Shown one piece after another: positions 7,216 to 16,140 of a stretch of 64,000 nucleotides of DNA (position 1 is its first letter; every line of letters begins with the position of its first letter). The position numbers and the translations under genes were made by a program. Origin of the DNA: Cochleicola gelatinilyticus (lineage in GTDB: Bacteria; Bacteroidota; Bacteroidia; Flavobacteriales; Flavobacteriaceae); assembly GCF_001637325.1 (NCBI RefSeq), contig NZ_LRXL01000037.1, positions 496,001 to 560,000 of the forward strand, in the 5' to 3' direction. A model generated the notes under the pieces. The model saw only the letters and a list, made by a program, of their open reading frames with translations. It had not been told where the DNA came from and searched no databases.

Positions 7216-10200
7216 ATGAAAAAAATTACTTGGGCTTTAACCTCGCTGCTTTTTATTTCATGTTTTGTCTCCATGTATGCACAAAACGATTCAAAAGCAA
7301 TAGATCAACATTTTCAACAAGTTCTTGAAAATAACGAATTACTACCTACTGATGTTAGATGGAAAATAACCAGCAGCAATAGGAGTAGATTAAGTGGTGT
7401 AGAACATGTCTATTTTAGGCAAATTATCGAGGGACTCGAAGTTTATGGAACCGAATCTGGTGTTCATTCTTTATCAGATGGAACTCTTCTTTCTGCTGAC
7501 AATCGATTTATTAAAAATGCCATAGGTAAGACTATTTCTGGCGCAACAGCTTCCTTGTCGGCCGCACAAGCAGTAGTTTCTGCAGCAAGTAAATTGGGAT
7601 ATTCAATTACAGAAGACTTAAATATCCTAGCTACCGAATCAGCAAGAAACCGAGTTACTCTTAGTGGAGGTGGAATGTCACAAAATGATATTGTAGCACA
7701 ATTAATGTACGCTGCAAACTCTGAAGGAGCACTTGTGTTAGCTTGGAATTTTTCAATAGATGCTATAAATGACACACATTGGTGGAGCCTAAGAGTCGAT
7801 GCAAATTCTGGTGAAATAGTTTCAAAAAATGACCTTATTAGTAGTTGTGGATTAGATCATGATCATAGCAATGATGTTTCAGAATTAGATTACAATGCAA
7901 ATTTATACGACATTCCAAATTATAAAACTACGGTTAGAGAGACAACGTTAGGGTGTAATGAATGTTATGAAGTAATCGCACTTCCATTCGAAAGCCCTTA
8001 TTATGCTGCTCGTTCTATAGAAAACCAACCTGCTAATACAACGGCTTCTCCTTTTGGGTGGCATGATATTGATGGTGTAGACGGTGCTGAATTTACGGTA
8101 ACACGCGGAAATAATGCCAATGCATATGAAGATGGGGATAATGTAGGGTTTCAGCCTGACGGTGGTGCTAATTTAGAATTTACTGGATATCCTTTCGATT
8201 TAATCTATTCAAATACCAATCAGTATGAATCTGCAGCAATAACAAATTTATTTTATTGGAATAACGTTATTCATGATGTTATGTACCAATATGGTTTTGA
8301 CGAAGAAAGTGGAAATTTTCAGGAAAACAATTATGGAAATGGAGGAGCCGGAAGTGATTCTGTAAATGCGGAAGCGCAAGATGGATCCGGTACCTGTAAC
8401 GCAAATTTTGGAACCCCATCTGACGGTCAAAATCCGAGAATGCAAATGTATGTTTGCGGTAATAAAGATGGTGATTTCGATAATCTTGTAATAGCTCACG
8501 AATATGGACATGGAATATCTAACCGGTTCACAGGAGGTCCCGGAGCATCAGGATGTTTACAAAATCAGGAACAGATGGGTGAAGGATGGAGTGATTTTAT
8601 AGGATTAATATTAACCATGGAGCCTGGCGATGTGGGTACAGATGTTCGTGGAATAGGAACCTACCTAACTAATGAAGGAGCAGATGGCGAAGGATTTCGT
8701 TCATTTCCTTACAGTACCGATATGAGTGTTAACCCGCAAACATACGATTATGTTAAAACTGAAGTAGCTCCGCATGGAGTAGGTTCTGTATGGAGTTCGA
8801 TGCTTTGGGAAATGACATGGGAATTAATTGGAGAATATGGATATAGTGAAGATATGTATACTGTTACAGGAGATGTAAATCAAGACGCAGGGAACGTTAT
8901 TGCATTAGCTTTAGTGATGGAAGGAATGAGATTACAGCCTTGTAGTCCTGGATTTGTGGATGGTAGAAATGCAATCTTAGCTGCCGATCAAGCAATTTAT
9001 AACGGAGCAAACGAATGCTTTATTTGGGATGCTTTTGCAAGAAGAGGATTAGGAGTAAGTGCAGATCAAGGATCTTCAGGAAGTAAACAAGATGGAACAG
9101 AAGCATTCGATACCCCATCTCAACTAGCTTCAATTACAGCACCAGATGACATATGTGCAACCTCAGGAGAATTAACTAACATTGGCGGAGGAAGTCCAGC
9201 TGGTGGAGTGTATAGTGGTCCTGGCGTAACAGATAACGGAAACGGAATAACCTATTCATTCGATCCAGCTGAAGCAGGAGTTGGAGTACACACTATTACG
9301 TATGCTGTTCCCGCAGGAGCATGCTCGGTAGCATCTTCGGCAAGTGATACAATTGAAGTATTATTCGTTCCAGAAGGACCAGAAACAACAGGTGTATCCG
9401 ACGTTTGTGGAGGAGAACCCGTAACAGTGACCGCTACATTAAATGATCCGGCAAATGTAATTCGTTGGTTCGATGCAGCATCTGGAGGAAACTTTCTGTT
9501 CGAAGGGACTGAATATACTTTCTCACCTAGTGATGATATTGATTTATATGCACAAGAAACTCCCCCGGGAATACTATCGCAATTGGTAATTTCTGAAATT
9601 ACTTTAGAGACACCCGATCGTATAGAAATTCAAAATGTTGGGGTTGCTACAGATTATACTGGATACACCATTGCAGCAAGTGAAGAGCCTTACGATAATA
9701 TTAATACAATTAATTCAAGTATGCCAGATATCGGAATGATGGGTGAAAACTCTGTTATTGCTTATAACGATGATGGTGGTTCAGGATATTGGGGAAGTAA
9801 CTTATGGTGGGATAATGAAGGTTCAGGATGGGTTATTATTATCGACCCTAATGGTAACGTTGTAGATTCTTTATTTTGGAATTATACTGCCGCTGAAATT
9901 GCAACTTTGAATGTTCAAATTAATGGATTTACAATAACAGGAGCCGACCTTGATTGGACTGGTGATGGAGCCCAATTATTAGCAGAATGTTCAGGTTCTT
10001 TCCGAAGAGTAGGAGAGAGTGATAGCGCAGCAGATTGGTCGGGTACATGTGACGATTCAGATTTCGGAGTACCTAATTCAGATATTGGAGTAGGTTTCCA
10101 AGGATGTCTTGCAGAACGAACGCTTACACAAGTACTAACCGAAAATGAACTCCCAACAGTAACCTGTCCGGAGGATATGACAGAAGTTATAAATGAAGGA

Positions 10201-10659
10201 GATGCATTTACTATCCCAGACTATACAGCGTTGTCAACAACAACTGATAACTGTGCTGTTGCACCTACACTTTCTCAAGTTCCAAGTATTGGTGATGAAG
10301 TAGCAGGAGGTGTGTACGAGGTAATAATAACGTCAACAGATGCTTCTGGAAATGAAGAAACGTGTACTTTCATGCTTACTGTCGATGAAATTTTAGGAGT
10401 AGCAGATATTGAGTTAAGTACAACCATACGCTTATACCCTAATCCAACTAATGGAGATATTACATTGTCTAATAAAGGATCTCAAGTGTTAGTAGATGCT
10501 ACAATTTTCGATGTAAATGGAAGATTGATAAAATCGTTAGACCTTTCTAATGCAGGTGTTGAAACAAACGTTTCTATATCAGATTTAGCTTCTGGAATGT
10601 ATTTTATGAAAATTACTTCGGAAGAAGGAAATATTGTAAAACGTATTATCAAGCAATAG
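7216..10659 (+). CDS. secreted M36 (fungalysin) metallopeptidase, T9SS cargo
   Basis: A 1147-residue secreted protease. Order: signal peptide (1-22), FTP propeptide (about 25-200, with VEHVYFRQIIEGLEVYG), M36 catalytic domain (about 235-620) with zinc motif HEYGH at His428-Glu429-His432 and the third-ligand region GEGWSDF (Glu456), then Ig-like segments (DICATSGELTNIGGGSPAGGV), a lamin-tail-like stretch (SQLVISEITLETPDRIEIQN), a HYR-type repeat (VTCPEDMTEVI ... TTDNCAVAP) and a C-terminal T9SS sorting domain (LYPNPTNGDI ... GMYFMKITSEEGNIVKRIIKQ). It should be cleaved and released or anchored at the surface to digest proteins extracellularly. Monocistronic, with promoter and terminator visible. 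Strong family match. Confidence 0.95.
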   Translation: MKKITWALTSLLFISCFVSMYAQNDSKAIDQHFQQVLENNELLPTDVRWKITSSNRSRLSGVEHVYFRQIIEGLEVYGTESGVHSLSDGTLLSADNRFIKNAIGKTISGATASLSAAQAVVSAASKLGYSITEDLNILATESARNRVTLSGGGMSQNDIVAQLMYAANSEGALVLAWNFSIDAINDTHWWSLRVDANSGEIVSKNDLISSCGLDHDHSNDVSELDYNANLYDIPNYKTTVRETTLGCNECYEVIALPFESPYYAARSIENQPANTTASPFGWHDIDGVDGAEFTVTRGNNANAYEDGDNVGFQPDGGANLEFTGYPFDLIYSNTNQYESAAITNLFYWNNVIHDVMYQYGFDEESGNFQENNYGNGGAGSDSVNAEAQDGSGTCNANFGTPSDGQNPRMQMYVCGNKDGDFDNLVIAHEYGHGISNRFTGGPGASGCLQNQEQMGEGWSDFIGLILTMEPGDVGTDVRGIGTYLTNEGADGEGFRSFPYSTDMSVNPQTYDYVKTEVAPHGVGSVWSSMLWEMTWELIGEYGYSEDMYTVTGDVNQDAGNVIALALVMEGMRLQPCSPGFVDGRNAILAADQAIYNGANECFIWDAFARRGLGVSADQGSSGSKQDGTEAFDTPSQLASITAPDDICATSGELTNIGGGSPAGGVYSGPGVTDNGNGITYSFDPAEAGVGVHTITYAVPAGACSVASSASDTIEVLFVPEGPETTGVSDVCGGEPVTVTATLNDPANVIRWFDAASGGNFLFEGTEYTFSPSDDIDLYAQETPPGILSQLVISEITLETPDRIEIQNVGVATDYTGYTIAASEEPYDNINTINSSMPDIGMMGENSVIAYNDDGGSGYWGSNLWWDNEGSGWVIIIDPNGNVVDSLFWNYTAAEIATLNVQINGFTITGADLDWTGDGAQLLAECSGSFRRVGESDSAADWSGTCDDSDFGVPNSDIGVGFQGCLAERTLTQVLTENELPTVTCPEDMTEVINEGDAFTIPDYTALSTTTDNCAVAPTLSQVPSIGDEVAGGVYEVIITSTDASGNEETCTFMLTVDEILGVADIELSTTIRLYPNPTNGDITLSNKGSQVLVDATIFDVNGRLIKSLDLSNAGVETNVSISDLASGMYFMKITSEEGNIVKRIIKQ

Positions 10660-10701
10660 AAATATTTAATAGGTCAGCTTAAAATAGGGTGACAAATTCA
10701 T

Positions 10702-10739
10702 AAAAAAAATCCAGCGAAATTACTTCGCTGGATTTTTTG
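10702..10739. terminator. bidirectional terminator, M36 gene / purB
   Basis: Stem ATCCAGCGAA / TTCGCTGGAT with loop ATTAC, A-run before and T-run after, placed between two convergent genes; works in both directions. Confidence 0.9.
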
Positions 10740-10777
10740 TTTTTAAGTATAAATCTTCTATTTTAACTAAGGAAACC

Positions 10778-12121
10778 TTAAATCCCAGTATAGTTACCAG
10801 GTGTGATTTTAAGCATTTCATTTTTTACTGAATCATCCACATCGAGCGTTCCAATAAAATCAGCAATCGATTTCTGATTGATCTTTTCATTAGTTCGGGT
10901 GAGTCCTTTTAAAGCTTCATACGGATTTGGATAGGCTTCACGACGTAAAATGGTCTGTATTGCTTCAGCCACAACAGCCCAGTTATTTTCTAGATCTTCT
11001 TCAAATTTCGTTTTGTTGAGTAATAATTTTCCTAAGCCTTTTAGGGTGCTTTGCATGGCAATTAGCGTATGGCCCATAGGAACGCCAATATTCCGAAGTA
11101 CTGTGCTATCGGTTAAATCACGTTGTAAACGACTTATAGGAAGTTTTGCTGAAAGATGTTCGAAAAGGGCATTGGCAATCCCTAAATTTCCTTCACTGTT
11201 TTCAAAATCGATCGGATTTACTTTGTGCGGCATAGCACTACTTCCCACTTCACCTTTTTTAATTCGTTGCTTGAAGTAATCCATCGAAACATACGTCCAG
11301 ATGTCACGATCAAGATCGATCAAGATGGTGTTAATTCGTTTTAAACAATCGAATAAAGCTGCCATATGATCGTAATGTTCGATTTGTGTGGTAGGGAAGG
11401 AGTGATGTAATCCGAGTTTGTTCTGCACAAAATTCTTTCCAAATTCTTTCCAGTCTGTTGTTGGATACGCCACATGGTGTGCGTTGAAATTTCCGGTGGC
11501 ACCTCCAAATTTTGCAGCACTTTTAATATCATTCAGTAAATCGAATTGTTCTTCAATACGCACTACAAATACTTCAATTTCTTTTCCCAGTCGTGTAGGG
11601 GATGCTGGTTGTCCGTGAGTACGTGCAAGCATTGGGATATCTGCCCATTCTTCAGCAAGCTCTTTCAGTTTACTCGTAACTTCTTTTAATTGCGGCACAT
11701 AGGCTTCATTCATTGCATCTTTTAAAGATAATGGTATCGCCGTATTGTTTATATCTTGAGAGGTGAGTCCGAAGTGAATAAATTCCTTGTATTTTTCTAG
11801 ACCAAGTGCGTCGAATTTTTCCTTAATAAAATACTCTACCGCCTTTACATCGTGGTTGGTCACTTTTTCAGTTTCCTTGATATGAACCGCATCCTGTACA
11901 GAAAAATCGGTATACAATTTACGGAGTGATCCAAAATGTTCGCTGTCGAAATCTTTCAGTTGTGGTAAAGGTAATTCTACCAAAGCGATAAAATATTCAA
12001 TTTCTACCAATACCCTGTACCGTATAAGGGCTTCTTCAGAAAAGAAAGGAATTAAAGAAGCTGTTTTTGAAGCATAACGCCCATCAATAGGTGAAATTGC
12101 TTGTAGTGCATTTGTATACAT
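10778..12121 (-). CDS. purB: adenylosuccinate lyase
   Basis: A 447-residue enzyme of the fumarase/aspartase superfamily that cleaves SAICAR to AICAR and adenylosuccinate to AMP in purine synthesis. The start is canonical (MYTNALQAISPIDGRYASK), the signature loop is GSSAMPHKVNPIDFENSEGN near residues 285-305, and the catalytic-histidine region is MLARTHGQPASPTRLGKE near 165. Length is normal for the family. A minus-strand promoter element (TATCTTTGC) lies about 20 bp upstream of the ATG. The next gene upstream is a HEAT-like protein that databases often mislabel as adenylosuccinate lyase because of this neighbourhood. Confidence 0.97.
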   Translation of the reverse strand: MYTNALQAISPIDGRYASKTASLIPFFSEEALIRYRVLVEIEYFIALVELPLPQLKDFDSEHFGSLRKLYTDFSVQDAVHIKETEKVTNHDVKAVEYFIKEKFDALGLEKYKEFIHFGLTSQDINNTAIPLSLKDAMNEAYVPQLKEVTSKLKELAEEWADIPMLARTHGQPASPTRLGKEIEVFVVRIEEQFDLLNDIKSAAKFGGATGNFNAHHVAYPTTDWKEFGKNFVQNKLGLHHSFPTTQIEHYDHMAALFDCLKRINTILIDLDRDIWTYVSMDYFKQRIKKGEVGSSAMPHKVNPIDFENSEGNLGIANALFEHLSAKLPISRLQRDLTDSTVLRNIGVPMGHTLIAMQSTLKGLGKLLLNKTKFEEDLENNWAVVAEAIQTILRREAYPNPYEALKGLTRTNEKINQKSIADFIGTLDVDDSVKNEMLKITPGNYTGI

Positions 12122-12140
12122 AGGTTGCGATTTTAAAGGT

Positions 12141-12149
12141 GCAAAGATA
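12141..12149 (-). promoter_or_regulatory. -7 element of purB promoter
   Basis: On the minus strand this reads TATCTTTGC, a perfect Bacteroidota -7 element, 20 bp before the purB ATG. No TTG at the expected -33 position was found, so the transcript leader would be very short. Confidence 0.5.
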
Positions 12150-12231
12150 CGGAAGTAGGAAGAGTTAGAGGATAGGAGTTCTAACTTTTTATAAAGAATA
12201 CGAACCGTATGATAATTTTAAGAAAATGGGA

Positions 12232-12795
12232 TTAAAAAAGTTTTTTAAGAATTCGTTTTCCTCGTACTTTATAAGCGGCGGAACTTGTATGTATGTGCTG
12301 TTCTATAATTATTTTTAGCTCTGGATGAATCCATGTAAACTCCAAGCCTAAATAATAAAGTGATTCCATAGCATAGACTTGACATGCTACTTTTTGATTG
12401 GTAATGAGCCAATCGAAACAACATTCGGTCATTGCATCCCTATGTACGACAGTAAGTGCTTCCATAACATTTTTATCCTTATTTATATAATAGTCAATGG
12501 CGAGCATTTCACAGATCTTGGCTAAAGGACGTAACGATTGGTCGCGCTTTATTTTTGGAAGGTTTTTAAAATAAAAATCAAGATGTGGCAGTAATAAATC
12601 TAATTGTTTTGCACATACAAATTCTAGTATCCATGCAGCTTTGTAAGCAATATCAGAGGGGTCTTTGAAACAATACGTTATAAGTGTATGAAACGTTTCG
12701 GGGTGATCTATAACCCAATTAGCAACGTCAAGTCGGGTTTGCCGATATGCTTTGGTATATTGTAATTTTTTTAGAAGTGCTTCAGAAGTGTTCAT
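12232..12795 (-). CDS. HEAT-like helical protein of unknown function
   Basis: An all-helical 187-residue protein without signal peptide or membrane segment. Helical pairs such as DIAYKAAWILEFVCAKQLDLLLPHLDFYF and QVYAMESLYYLGLEFTWIHPEL resemble HEAT/armadillo repeats. The start ATG overlaps the sirtuin stop by one base (TAATG), so translation is coupled to it. purB lies 110 bp downstream on the same strand with its own promoter. I know no function; homologues in this position are sometimes called adenylosuccinate lyase in automatic annotation, which is not supported by any lyase motif here. A scaffold role is the most that can be suggested. Confidence 0.75.
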   Translation of the reverse strand: MNTSEALLKKLQYTKAYRQTRLDVANWVIDHPETFHTLITYCFKDPSDIAYKAAWILEFVCAKQLDLLLPHLDFYFKNLPKIKRDQSLRPLAKICEMLAIDYYINKDKNVMEALTVVHRDAMTECCFDWLITNQKVACQVYAMESLYYLGLEFTWIHPELKIIIEQHIHTSSAAYKVRGKRILKKLF

Positions 12796-13472
12796 TACAA
12801 AGCTTTAATAGCTGAAATTACTTTAGGGACTCCCGTTGTAGCAGATTCTGAAAATACTGTAACGTTATTTGAAGAAGTTATTGCCGGAGCAGGATCAACG
12901 AAAAAAACAGGTGTTTCATCCTTTGTATATTGTAGTAGACCTGCGGCAGGATACACTTGCATAGAAGTGCCAACAATTACTAATACATCTGCTGTTCCCA
13001 CCACATCGATTGCGTGGTCCATTAAGGGCACTGCTTCTCCAAACCAAACGATATGTGGACGCAGTTGGTGATTGTGTTCACAAAAATCTCCAACCATAAG
13101 ATCTTCTCTCCAATCGAGTATAAGTTTTTCATCGAAGGTGCTTCGTACTTTAAGCAATTCGCCATGAAGATGAATCACATTGCTACTTCCGGCACGCTCA
13201 TGTAGATCGTCTACATTTTGGGTGATAATAGTGACATCGTGCTCATTTTCTAATTCTGCTAACGCTTTATGGGCTCTATTAGGTTCTACTTCTATTAACT
13301 GTTTTCTTCGTTTATTATAAAAATCGAGCACTAATTCAGGATTATTTGTAAAACCCTCGGGAGTAGCCACTTCCATAACATCATGCCCCTCCCACAAGCC
13401 ATTACTATCCCGAAATGTTTTAAGTCCGCTCTCTGCACTAATTCCAGCTCCAGTAAGTACTACAATTTTCAT
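12795..13472 (-). CDS. cobB: NAD-dependent protein deacylase, sirtuin class III
   Basis: A 225-residue sirtuin that removes acyl groups from protein lysines using NAD. Visible motifs: LTGAGISAESGLKTFRD (NAD site), TQNVDDLHERAGS (Asn86, Asp88), catalytic HLHGEL (His103), IVGTSMQVYPAAGLL. The FYNKRR motif gives Tyr52 and Arg55, the pair that in Sirt5/CobB binds succinyl and malonyl groups, so desuccinylase activity is likely. The zinc tetracysteine is absent: only one cysteine (Cys131) occurs in the whole protein, as seen in several flavobacterial sirtuins. First gene of a coupled pair with the HEAT-like protein. Confidence 0.93.
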   Translation of the reverse strand: MKIVVLTGAGISAESGLKTFRDSNGLWEGHDVMEVATPEGFTNNPELVLDFYNKRRKQLIEVEPNRAHKALAELENEHDVTIITQNVDDLHERAGSSNVIHLHGELLKVRSTFDEKLILDWREDLMVGDFCEHNHQLRPHIVWFGEAVPLMDHAIDVVGTADVLVIVGTSMQVYPAAGLLQYTKDETPVFFVDPAPAITSSNNVTVFSESATTGVPKVISAIKAL

Positions 13473-13667
13473 ATTATTGGGTTTGTGTACTAAAGTAAAG
13501 ATGTTTTTTTAGATGACAAATTCTGAAGCGAAAGTTACATGGATTTTAGTTTAGAAAATTAAAGGTACAGGTTGTTTACAGTATAATATTCCATCTTTTA
13601 TTTTAAACTACTAACTCTCCAAAATTCATTTCTTCTAATCTTTGTACTTTAGCCGAAAACAACTAAT

Positions 13668-14342
13668 ATGGATGAAGCGCTGCTGGCTCATTTACAAACT
13701 TTTTTAACCGATAGACGTCGTAAACTTTTTAAAGAGATTCTGGAGAAACGAACAAGACACTTTACTGTAGCGACCGAAGATGTGTATCAGTTGCACAATA
13801 CCAGTGCAGTAATGCGTTCCTGTGAAGTGTTTGGAATTCAGGATATTCATGTTGTGGAGGAATCGGTAGGAAAGCAAATCGATAAAGAGATTGCGATGGG
13901 CGCTCAGAAATGGGTTAACTTACATCGGTACGATTCGGTTCAAGATTCTATAAATTCCTTGCGAGATCAGGGATATAAGATTATAGCAACCACGCCACAT
14001 ACTAACGCAACGCTCCTTCATGATTTTGATGTAAGCCATAAAAGTGCATTTTTCTTCGGAAAAGAACGAGATGGGTTAAGCGATATCGTAATGGAACAAG
14101 CCGATGGGTTTCTTAAAATACCGATGTATGGTTTTACTGAAAGTTTAAATCTTTCGGTTTCTGCAGCAATTACTTTACAAAGTGTCGTTACAAAATTGAA
14201 GCAGACCGAAATTCCCTGGCAATTATCTGAAACAGAAAAAAAAGAACTAGAATTAGACTGGACCAAGAAAACCATTAAAAGTATCGATGAGATTATCGAA
14301 AGATATTACGAACAGAAAAAGCATCACTGCAACAGAGGTTAA
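13668..14342 (+). CDS. trmH: tRNA (guanosine-18-2'-O)-methyltransferase
   Basis: SPOUT-family RNA 2'-O-methyltransferase of 224 residues, close to E. coli TrmH in length. N-terminal helical part with RRRKLFKEILEKRTRHFTVATEDVYQLHNTSAVMRSCEVFG (the Asn and Arg of motif 1), motif 2 FFFGKERDGLSD near 130 and motif 3 IPMYGFTESLNLSVSAAI near 150-167, which forms the knotted SAM site. It should methylate G18 in the D-loop of tRNAs. Transcribed alone or with the small lipoprotein gene 79 bp downstream. Divergent from cobB. Confidence 0.93.
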   Translation: MDEALLAHLQTFLTDRRRKLFKEILEKRTRHFTVATEDVYQLHNTSAVMRSCEVFGIQDIHVVEESVGKQIDKEIAMGAQKWVNLHRYDSVQDSINSLRDQGYKIIATTPHTNATLLHDFDVSHKSAFFFGKERDGLSDIVMEQADGFLKIPMYGFTESLNLSVSAAITLQSVVTKLKQTEIPWQLSETEKKELELDWTKKTIKSIDEIIERYYEQKKHHCNRG

Positions 14343-14421
14343 AGTTATTTTAAATATAGTGCCATTCACAACAGCTTCGCATTAAATAGTTTTATTTTGT
14401 AGGGAACCAAATTACGAAACG

Positions 14422-14838
14422 ATGAAGTTTTTGCTATTTTTATTTTTAGTGATTGCAGCAAATGGTTGTACACAAACCGATGTGCAAACAATCGAATACA
14501 CAGAAATTACTAGAGGATCGTATTATACCATTACTGCTACAGAAAGCTCTATAACCGTCGTTAAAAACCGGGATGCTTCAGATCCTTTAAAAGTACCCAT
14601 GAAAGCATCAGACTGGGAAGAATTAACAGATTTGCTTTCAGACATAGAGCTTGCCAGTATTCCTTCGCTGGACGTACCTTCAAAAGCACATCAGTTTGAT
14701 GGAGCAGCTCTAACCAACATAAAGGTGCTTACTTTAGATGAAGAAATCGTTTCCCCCACATTCGACGATAACAACCCGCCTTCAAGATTAAAACCTATCA
14801 TAGATAAATTGACCGAGCTCGCAAATGCAGCTAAATAA
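14422..14838 (+). CDS. small lipoprotein, unknown function
   Basis: A 138-residue product with a lipoprotein signal (MKFLLFLFLVIAANGC, lipobox Cys16). The mature part has a beta-rich first half (TIEYTEITRGSYYTITATESSITVVKNRD) and a helical second half ending ELANAAK. No domain recognised. It lies between trmH and the nucleotide pyrophosphatase gene on the same strand with gaps of 79 and 61 bp. It is short but has normal codon use and a clear signal peptide, so it is likely real. Confidence 0.8.
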   Translation: MKFLLFLFLVIAANGCTQTDVQTIEYTEITRGSYYTITATESSITVVKNRDASDPLKVPMKASDWEELTDLLSDIELASIPSLDVPSKAHQFDGAALTNIKVLTLDEEIVSPTFDDNNPPSRLKPIIDKLTELANAAK

Positions 14839-14899
14839 TTATCAAAAACATGTTACAGTAATTAAATCTATTCATAAAACCTTTTAAACACACCTCAAA

Positions 14900-15472
14900 A
14901 TGAAACTTGTTTTTGCAACCCATAATATGAATAAATTTAAGGAAGTAAAATTATTACTTCCAAAGCACGTCGAATTGTTGAGTCTCAATGACATAGGATG
15001 TACTGAAGATATAGAAGAAACCGCAGACACTATTGAAGGGAATGCTGCACTAAAGGCAAGCTTCGTAAAACAGCGCTATGGTTTCGATTGTTTTGCAGAC
15101 GATACTGGCCTTGAGGTCTCTGCTTTAGACGGAGAGCCAGGGGTTTTTAGTGCACGTTATGCAGGTCCCGAGAAAGATTCGGAAGCAAACATCGCCAAAC
15201 TTCTTATAAAATTGAAAGGAGAAAAAGACCGCAGTGCTAGATTTAAAACGGCAATTGCTCTGGCACTTCATGATGAACACACCATGTTTCTTGGAATTTG
15301 TGATGGAGTAATTACCGAAGAAAAAAAAGGAGTCGATGGATTTGGATATGATCCTGTCTTTTTACCAAATAATTTCACAACTACGTTCGCAGAAATGTCA
15401 ATTGCCGATAAGAATGAGATTGGTCATCGTGGAAAAGCGATGCGCCAACTCATTGAATACCTCACAAATTGA
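14900..15472 (+). CDS. rdgB: XTP/dITP diphosphatase (RdgB/HAM1 family)
   Basis: A 190-residue enzyme that hydrolyses non-canonical purine nucleoside triphosphates (XTP, dITP, ITP) to monophosphates, keeping damaged bases out of nucleic acid. Motifs: FATHNMNKFKEV (substrate loop), FADDTGLEVSALDGEPGVFSARYAG with the metal-binding DD near 67, DGFGYDPVFLP near 150 and GHRGKAM near 176 (family SHR with Gly in place of Ser). Length is standard. Upstream is an unknown lipoprotein, downstream another one after 41 bp. Confidence 0.96.
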   Translation: MKLVFATHNMNKFKEVKLLLPKHVELLSLNDIGCTEDIEETADTIEGNAALKASFVKQRYGFDCFADDTGLEVSALDGEPGVFSARYAGPEKDSEANIAKLLIKLKGEKDRSARFKTAIALALHDEHTMFLGICDGVITEEKKGVDGFGYDPVFLPNNFTTTFAEMSIADKNEIGHRGKAMRQLIEYLTN

Positions 15473-15513
15473 TTTTAAATAGAGAGCACTTTTTTGTATC
15501 TTTAAAAGAAAAA

Positions 15514-15981
15514 ATGATGAAAATAGCAATTAAATTAGGCTCCCTACTGATGCTAGGTTTGATGATGTATGGATGCTCTTCTAAAGATGATATTACTACA
15601 AATAATGAAAATCTTCTATTTGGTAAATGGACCCAACCGGTAGAAACTGCCTGTCCCACAATACCGACAATTTTCTTCGGAAAGAACAAAACCTTTTCAT
15701 GGAATATTCCTGAAACATCCAATTGCGAAGATAGTAACTTATCGGAAGTGCAGGTTTCCGGAACTTATGAAGTTTCAGAAGAACGACTTATGCTTGCGGT
15801 AGAAAATTTTAGAACCGTAAATGCTGAAGACACACCATTTCAATTTAACGAAAACACAACTTTTTCAGCAAACATTGAATACTTAACCGAACAAAGTCTT
15901 CAGTTTAAGGTCTTTTTAAATGGAGATAATGCTTCAGAAAATGATAATACGTTCACGTTTTTATTCAGCCGTACCCGATAA
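15514..15981 (+). CDS. lipocalin-like lipoprotein
   Basis: The start at ATG 15514 is preferred over an upstream in-frame codon because it gives a lipoprotein signal (MMKIAIKLGSLLMLGLMMYGC, lipobox Cys21). The 155-residue product has a mature part beginning after SSKDD with LLFGKWTQPVETAC, then beta strands (KTFSWNIPE, VQVSGTYEVSEERLMLAV, LQFKVFLNG, TFTFLFSRTR). This order (GKW, then alternating strands) resembles the lipocalin-like domain common in Bacteroidota lipoproteins. Ligand unknown. A leader with TATCTTTA at about -15 may be its promoter, overlapping the end of rdgB. Confidence 0.7.
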   Translation: MMKIAIKLGSLLMLGLMMYGCSSKDDITTNNENLLFGKWTQPVETACPTIPTIFFGKNKTFSWNIPETSNCEDSNLSEVQVSGTYEVSEERLMLAVENFRTVNAEDTPFQFNENTTFSANIEYLTEQSLQFKVFLNGDNASENDNTFTFLFSRTR

Positions 15982-16037
15982 ACAGTACGTTGCTTTAAAT
16001 AAACATAGATAGTAGCGGTTAGCTCGATGTGAAACAC

Positions 16038-16046
16038 TACCTTTGC
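16038..16046 (+). promoter_or_regulatory. -7 element of DEAD-box helicase promoter
   Basis: TACCTTTGC matches the Bacteroidota -7 consensus TAnnTTTGC. There is no TTG at the ideal distance, only TTA near 16019. Transcription from here would give a leader of roughly 90 bases. Confidence 0.5.
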
Positions 16047-16057
16047 AGCTTGAAAAA

Positions 16058-16125
16058 TCCTCAGGGTGAGGAGTGTTGCAGGAAGTAATGGTTATATGTC
16101 GTCCACTTCAAGTCAGCACATATAA
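16058..16125 (+). promoter_or_regulatory. structured 5' leader of DEAD-box helicase
   Basis: Two perfect hairpins in the leader: TCCTCA-GGG-TGAGGA (16058-16072) and TTATATGT (16092-16099) paired with ACATATAA (16118-16125). Long structured leaders are known for cold-induced RNA helicase mRNAs in other phyla, so temperature or autoregulation is possible. Confidence 0.45.
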
Positions 16126-16140
16126 TTTTTATACTATTTT

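Noticed and set aside
12232-12795. second adenylosuccinate lyase
   Set aside because: Family is sometimes named so in databases, but no lyase signature is present; it is HEAT-like.
16000-16100. tRNA or riboswitch in the helicase leader
   Set aside because: Hairpins do not form a cloverleaf and match no aptamer that I recognise.
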